A DNA stretch of 9,369 nt from an uncultured Lachnospiraceae bacterium (GTDB lineage: Bacteria > Bacillota > Clostridia > Lachnospirales > Lachnospiraceae): the NCBI GenBank assembly GCA_947594335.1, contig CANQEC010000083.1, forward strand, positions 1 through 9,369, written 5' to 3'. The notes under the pieces are model-generated. The model was not told the DNA's origin. It searched no databases and was given only the letters and a program-made list of their open reading frames with translations. Below, one piece after another: positions 7,687-9,369 of this stretch (positions within the stretch are counted from its first letter, which is position 1; each line of letters starts with the position of its first letter). The position numbers and the translations under genes were made by a program.

Positions 7687-7856
7687 AATTTTTAACTCCT
7701 TTCTTTTCCAGGCTCTCCTGCAGAATACCGGACAGTCTGCAGGGCCTGCTTTAGCTGTGCTCTGCCGCGCAGAGCGTGAATATCTTCCGGGATCCCAACC
7801 GGGAACGTCCGTCTCCGGCAGGTTCCTGTATGTAAAACAATACGGAGGAATGCGGA
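7687..7856 (-). promoter_or_regulatory. Gap between sortase and shaft pilin genes with two hairpins and the fctA ribosome site
   Basis: 170 bases without a credible gene. There is a 7-bp stem with a three-base loop at 7759-7775 and a 7-bp stem (CCTGCAG/CTGCAGG) with a 13-base loop at 7717-7743. AAGGAG for fctA is at 7701-7696. I see no convincing promoter on the minus strand, so fctA is probably transcribed from upstream, with the hairpins as possible processing or stabilising elements at the 5' end of an fctA message. Confidence 0.55.
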
Positions 7857-8564
7857 TCAATACGCGCAGAATACGACTGTGCGCTCCGCCGCATTCGGTG
7901 ATCTGCAGGTGGACAGCCCCAGCAGACGCTCTCCCTTGTCCGGTTCGGGCGCAAGCCCGGCATTATAGTACAGAGCCTTTTCTTTCACATAGCGGAAAGT
8001 TTCCTTTGGATCTGTCTCTTTTGGAGAAAAGATCTCCTTTGCCGAGGCATCCGTCTCCACAACGGCAAAAACCCTCAGCGGATAAATCCTCCCGTCAACT
8101 GTCAGCTCCCCATCCGAATGGGAAGCAAACCAGGCTTCCTCGAGATATTTATCCAGAGGCCCGAACATCAGGCCTCCCTCCATGTGATGCCCATAAATCA
8201 GGGAATATTCATCCGTAAAATCCGGAGAATTTCTCGCATCCAGAAAAATACTTCCTGCCAGTGAGTATTCCCCGTACGGATCTTTGCTCAGATATTCCGT
8301 ATTGTCTTTACCTTGCATGACAGGACAGTCAATCCCCGCGTCTTCAAGCGTCAGCCAGGCTGCCAGACTGCCCTGTATCTCCTTTTCCGGCTCTTCTTCT
8401 GCTTCATAACCTGGTTTAAACCGCAGCAGACTGTCGTCGGCAGTCCTGTTATAGATCATAAAGCTGTCATACAGTCCGTATATGCCGGCCATAAAACACA
8501 GCAGAAGCAAAAGCAGGATTCCTCCGTCCAGCAGCCGGTTAAGGAAATAAATTATTTTTTTCAA
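7857..8564 (-). CDS. srtB: Class B sortase (pilus polymerase)
   Basis: 235 residues from a TTG start at 8564-8562. I chose this start because AGGAGG at 8578-8573 sits 8 bases upstream and the TTG overlaps the upstream stop as TTGA. Opening the frame earlier, at 8582, would put the ribosome site inside the gene. Numbered from this TTG: membrane anchor about 14-32, then an extracytoplasmic sortase domain. The catalytic triad is visible: His126 in YGHHM, Cys220 in LSTC, Arg228 in ERTVVF. The YGHHM context, the long segment between His and Cys, and the N-terminal anchor are typical of class B enzymes. It should cleave the PTG-type signal of the shaft pilin and transfer it to a lysine of the next subunit, as the class B sortase does for FctA in S. 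pyogenes. No housekeeping class A sortase is seen here, so wall anchoring may depend on another locus. Confidence 0.95.
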   Translation of the reverse strand: MKKIIYFLNRLLDGGILLLLLLCFMAGIYGLYDSFMIYNRTADDSLLRFKPGYEAEEEPEKEIQGSLAAWLTLEDAGIDCPVMQGKDNTEYLSKDPYGEYSLAGSIFLDARNSPDFTDEYSLIYGHHMEGGLMFGPLDKYLEEAWFASHSDGELTVDGRIYPLRVFAVVETDASAKEIFSPKETDPKETFRYVKEKALYYNAGLAPEPDKGERLLGLSTCRSPNAAERTVVFCAY

Positions 8565-9145
8565 AAGCCGCGCCTCCTGCAAAGAAATACTGCGCGTCCC
8601 ACGATATCCTCTTTGCCCACACAGCCCAGGGATCTGCTGTCCTCTTCATCCGAACGAAAATCATTCATAATGAAAAAACTGTCTTCCTGTACGGTCAGAG
8701 GATAGACAACCGTCCCTTCCTGCGCCCTGTACGTCGGATACAGGATCTCCTCCGCGGGCTGATACCCGTCAACCGTGTATCCGCCGCCTTCCGGAAAACT
8801 GACTTCCTGTCCGCCGCATGCCGCGATACGCCCGGCACGGGTATCTCCGTCCGCGGTTTTGTAGACCACAAGATCCCCTGTATAATATTTTCCCGCTCTG
8901 TATACAATACAAAGATCCCCGTCTTTCAGAGCAGGAAACATGGCGTTTCCGGTTATGTATACCGGCCTGAGCACCCAGAGCCAGCATACGGCGGCGCCTC
9001 CAAAAATAACTGCCGCCCTTGCAGCTGACCGGATCAGGAATCCGAAACGCTTTTTCTGAGGACCTTCTTTTTTAGCCGCATACACCTCATCCTGTTCCGG
9101 AGGAGGATTTCTCGGCTTTTTATCAGTACTGCCTTTGTGAATCAT
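8561..9145 (-). CDS. sipA: Signal peptidase I-like pilus assembly protein lacking the Ser/Lys dyad (SipA-like)
   Basis: 194 residues. The ATG at 9145-9143 has AGGAG 6 bases upstream. A charged cytoplasmic N-terminus (1-40) is followed by one membrane segment (about 41-59) and an S26-type peptidase domain. Family boxes are recognisable: ITGNAMFPALKDGD (64-77), YYTGDLVVYK (87-96) and a C-terminal FFIMNDFRSDEEDSRSLG box (157-174). The position of the catalytic serine (G-x-S-M-x-P) is Ala68, and the position of the catalytic lysine, just before Arg106, is Gly105. The protein should therefore be unable to cut signal peptides. S. pyogenes SipA, needed for pilus polymerisation, has likewise lost both residues. 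I infer a scaffold or chaperone for the sortase or FctA-like pilin. It is the first gene of the operon and overlaps the sortase start by four bases. Confidence 0.93.
   Translation of the reverse strand: MIHKGSTDKKPRNPPPEQDEVYAAKKEGPQKKRFGFLIRSAARAAVIFGGAAVCWLWVLRPVYITGNAMFPALKDGDLCIVYRAGKYYTGDLVVYKTADGDTRAGRIAACGGQEVSFPEGGGYTVDGYQPAEEILYPTYRAQEGTVVYPLTVQEDSFFIMNDFRSDEEDSRSLGCVGKEDIVGRAVFLCRRRGF
8562..8578 (-). promoter_or_regulatory. Ribosome binding site and TTG start of the sortase inside the end of the sip-like gene
   Basis: AGGAGG at 8578-8573, eight bases, then TTG at 8564-8562, whose last bases share the TGA stop (8563-8561) of the upstream gene. The site decides the sortase start and implies translational coupling of the two membrane proteins. 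Confidence 0.8.
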
Positions 9146-9166
9146 TTTTATCTCCTGAAAACTGTT

Positions 9167-9182
9167 CTTTACATCTTTACAT
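9167..9182 (+). repeat. Tandem 8-bp direct repeat overlapping the tRNA -35 box
   Basis: CTTTACAT occurs twice head to tail (9167-9174, 9175-9182). The second copy contains the tRNA -35 hexamer, and both lie in the 77-base divergent gap upstream of the pilus operon. This could be a regulator site or chance. Confidence 0.5.
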
Positions 9183-9204
9183 TTTTAGATTTGTGTGCTA
9201 GAAT
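9176..9204 (+). promoter_or_regulatory. Promoter of the tRNA-Arg gene
   Basis: TTTACA at 9176-9181, a 17-base spacer and TAGAAT at 9199-9204, with TGC directly before the -10 box (extended -10). Transcription would start near 9211, about 12 bases before the tRNA. Confidence 0.8.
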
Positions 9205-9222
9205 ATGACGGTATTCAGATCT

Positions 9223-9294
9223 GCACCTGTAGCTCAGTGGATAGAGCAGTGGTTTCCGGTACCATGTGCGGGGGTTCGATTCCCTTCAGGTGTG
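9223..9294 (+). tRNA. tRNA-Arg (anticodon CCG)
   Basis: A 72-base cloverleaf: acceptor 9223-9229 with 9287-9293, D-arm GCTC/GAGC (9232-9235, 9244-9247), anticodon stem 9249-9253/9261-9265, loop TTCCGGT with anticodon CCG at 9256-9258, T-arm with TTCGATT at 9275-9281, discriminator G at 9294. The anticodon reads CGG (Arg). CCA is not encoded. Four wobble pairs occur: G1-U72, G27-U43 and two G-U pairs at the base of the T-stem. It has its own promoter and terminator. Confidence 0.93.
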
Positions 9295-9300
9295 TTTTTT

Positions 9301-9340
9301 CAGTCCGCGCTCCGTATTTTCACGGGGTGCGGCTGTTTTT
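9301..9340 (+). terminator. Intrinsic terminator after tRNA-Arg
   Basis: An 11-bp stem (9305-9315 with 9322-9332, two G-U pairs) and a six-base loop, lengthened by CAG/CTG (9301-9303, 9333-9335) with T9304 bulged, followed by TTTTT at 9336-9340. A separate T-run directly follows the tRNA at 9295-9300. Confidence 0.85.
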
Positions 9341-9369
9341 CGGTATGTCCTGACCTCGTATCAGTGGGG

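Noticed and set aside
7096..7695. 199-codon plus-strand frame inside the shaft pilin gene
   Set aside because: It is antisense to a clearly coding gene with conserved isopeptide residues, and has no recognisable domain.
7687..7860. 58-residue N-terminal extension of the shaft pilin
   Set aside because: The ATG at 7686 has a good ribosome site and starts a textbook signal peptide; the extension is not signal-like and covers the hairpins.
9223..9294. tRNA-Arg as the attachment site of a mobile island carrying the pilus operon
   Set aside because: The operon lies on the 5' side of the tRNA, while integrases usually target the 3' end; no integrase or repeat of the tRNA 3' end is seen in the window.
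9341..9369. Right-edge remainder after the tRNA terminator
   Set aside because: 29 bases with no motif, frame or repeat I can support.

Overview
The window holds one minus-strand operon for a covalently assembled (sortase-built) Gram-positive pilus, with a divergent tRNA-Arg gene at the right edge. Consensus AGGAGG-type ribosome binding sites, Gram-positive sorting signals, class B sortase chemistry, BspA-type leucine-rich repeats and InlB-type B repeats in one locus point to a Firmicute. A gut or oral clostridium of the Lachnospiraceae type is my best guess; that placement is inference from style, not from a marker gene.

Layout, in transcription order from right to left on the minus strand: (1) 9145-8561, a signal-peptidase-I-like membrane protein whose catalytic serine and lysine positions are both replaced, as in the pilus assembly factor SipA of Streptococcus pyogenes; (2) 8564-7857, a class B sortase, overlapping gene 1 by a TTGA stop/start; (3) 7686-6472, the shaft pilin, an FctA/Spy0128-type two-domain isopeptide pilin ending in a VIPTG sorting signal; (4) 6200-5511, a small one-domain ancillary pilin with an atypical sorting signal; (5) 5514 to beyond base 1, a very large surface adhesin that overlaps gene 4 by a GTGA stop/start and leaves the window still open after 1838 codons. 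Its visible part has a signal peptide, a Thr/Glu repeat stalk, BspA-type repeats, seven InlB-type B repeats and a long unassigned region.

The genes form a self-contained machine. The sortase should link FctA-like subunits through the sorting signal and a lysine. The dead signal peptidase should act as its assembly partner. The small pilin probably sits at the base or as a minor subunit, and the giant adhesin is a good candidate for the tip. The set parallels the S. pyogenes FCT locus, but the streptococcal thioester tip adhesin is replaced by an LRR/InlB-repeat protein.

The two gaps on either side of the shaft pilin gene (170 and 271 bases) hold no genes but contain several perfect inverted repeats, including 13-bp and 11-bp stems. 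They may set the excess of shaft pilin over its neighbours. To the right, a well-formed promoter (TTTACA-17-TAGAAT), a tRNA-Arg(CCG) and an intrinsic terminator form a separate unit on the plus strand. All long plus-strand open frames inside the operon look like shadows of the minus-strand genes.
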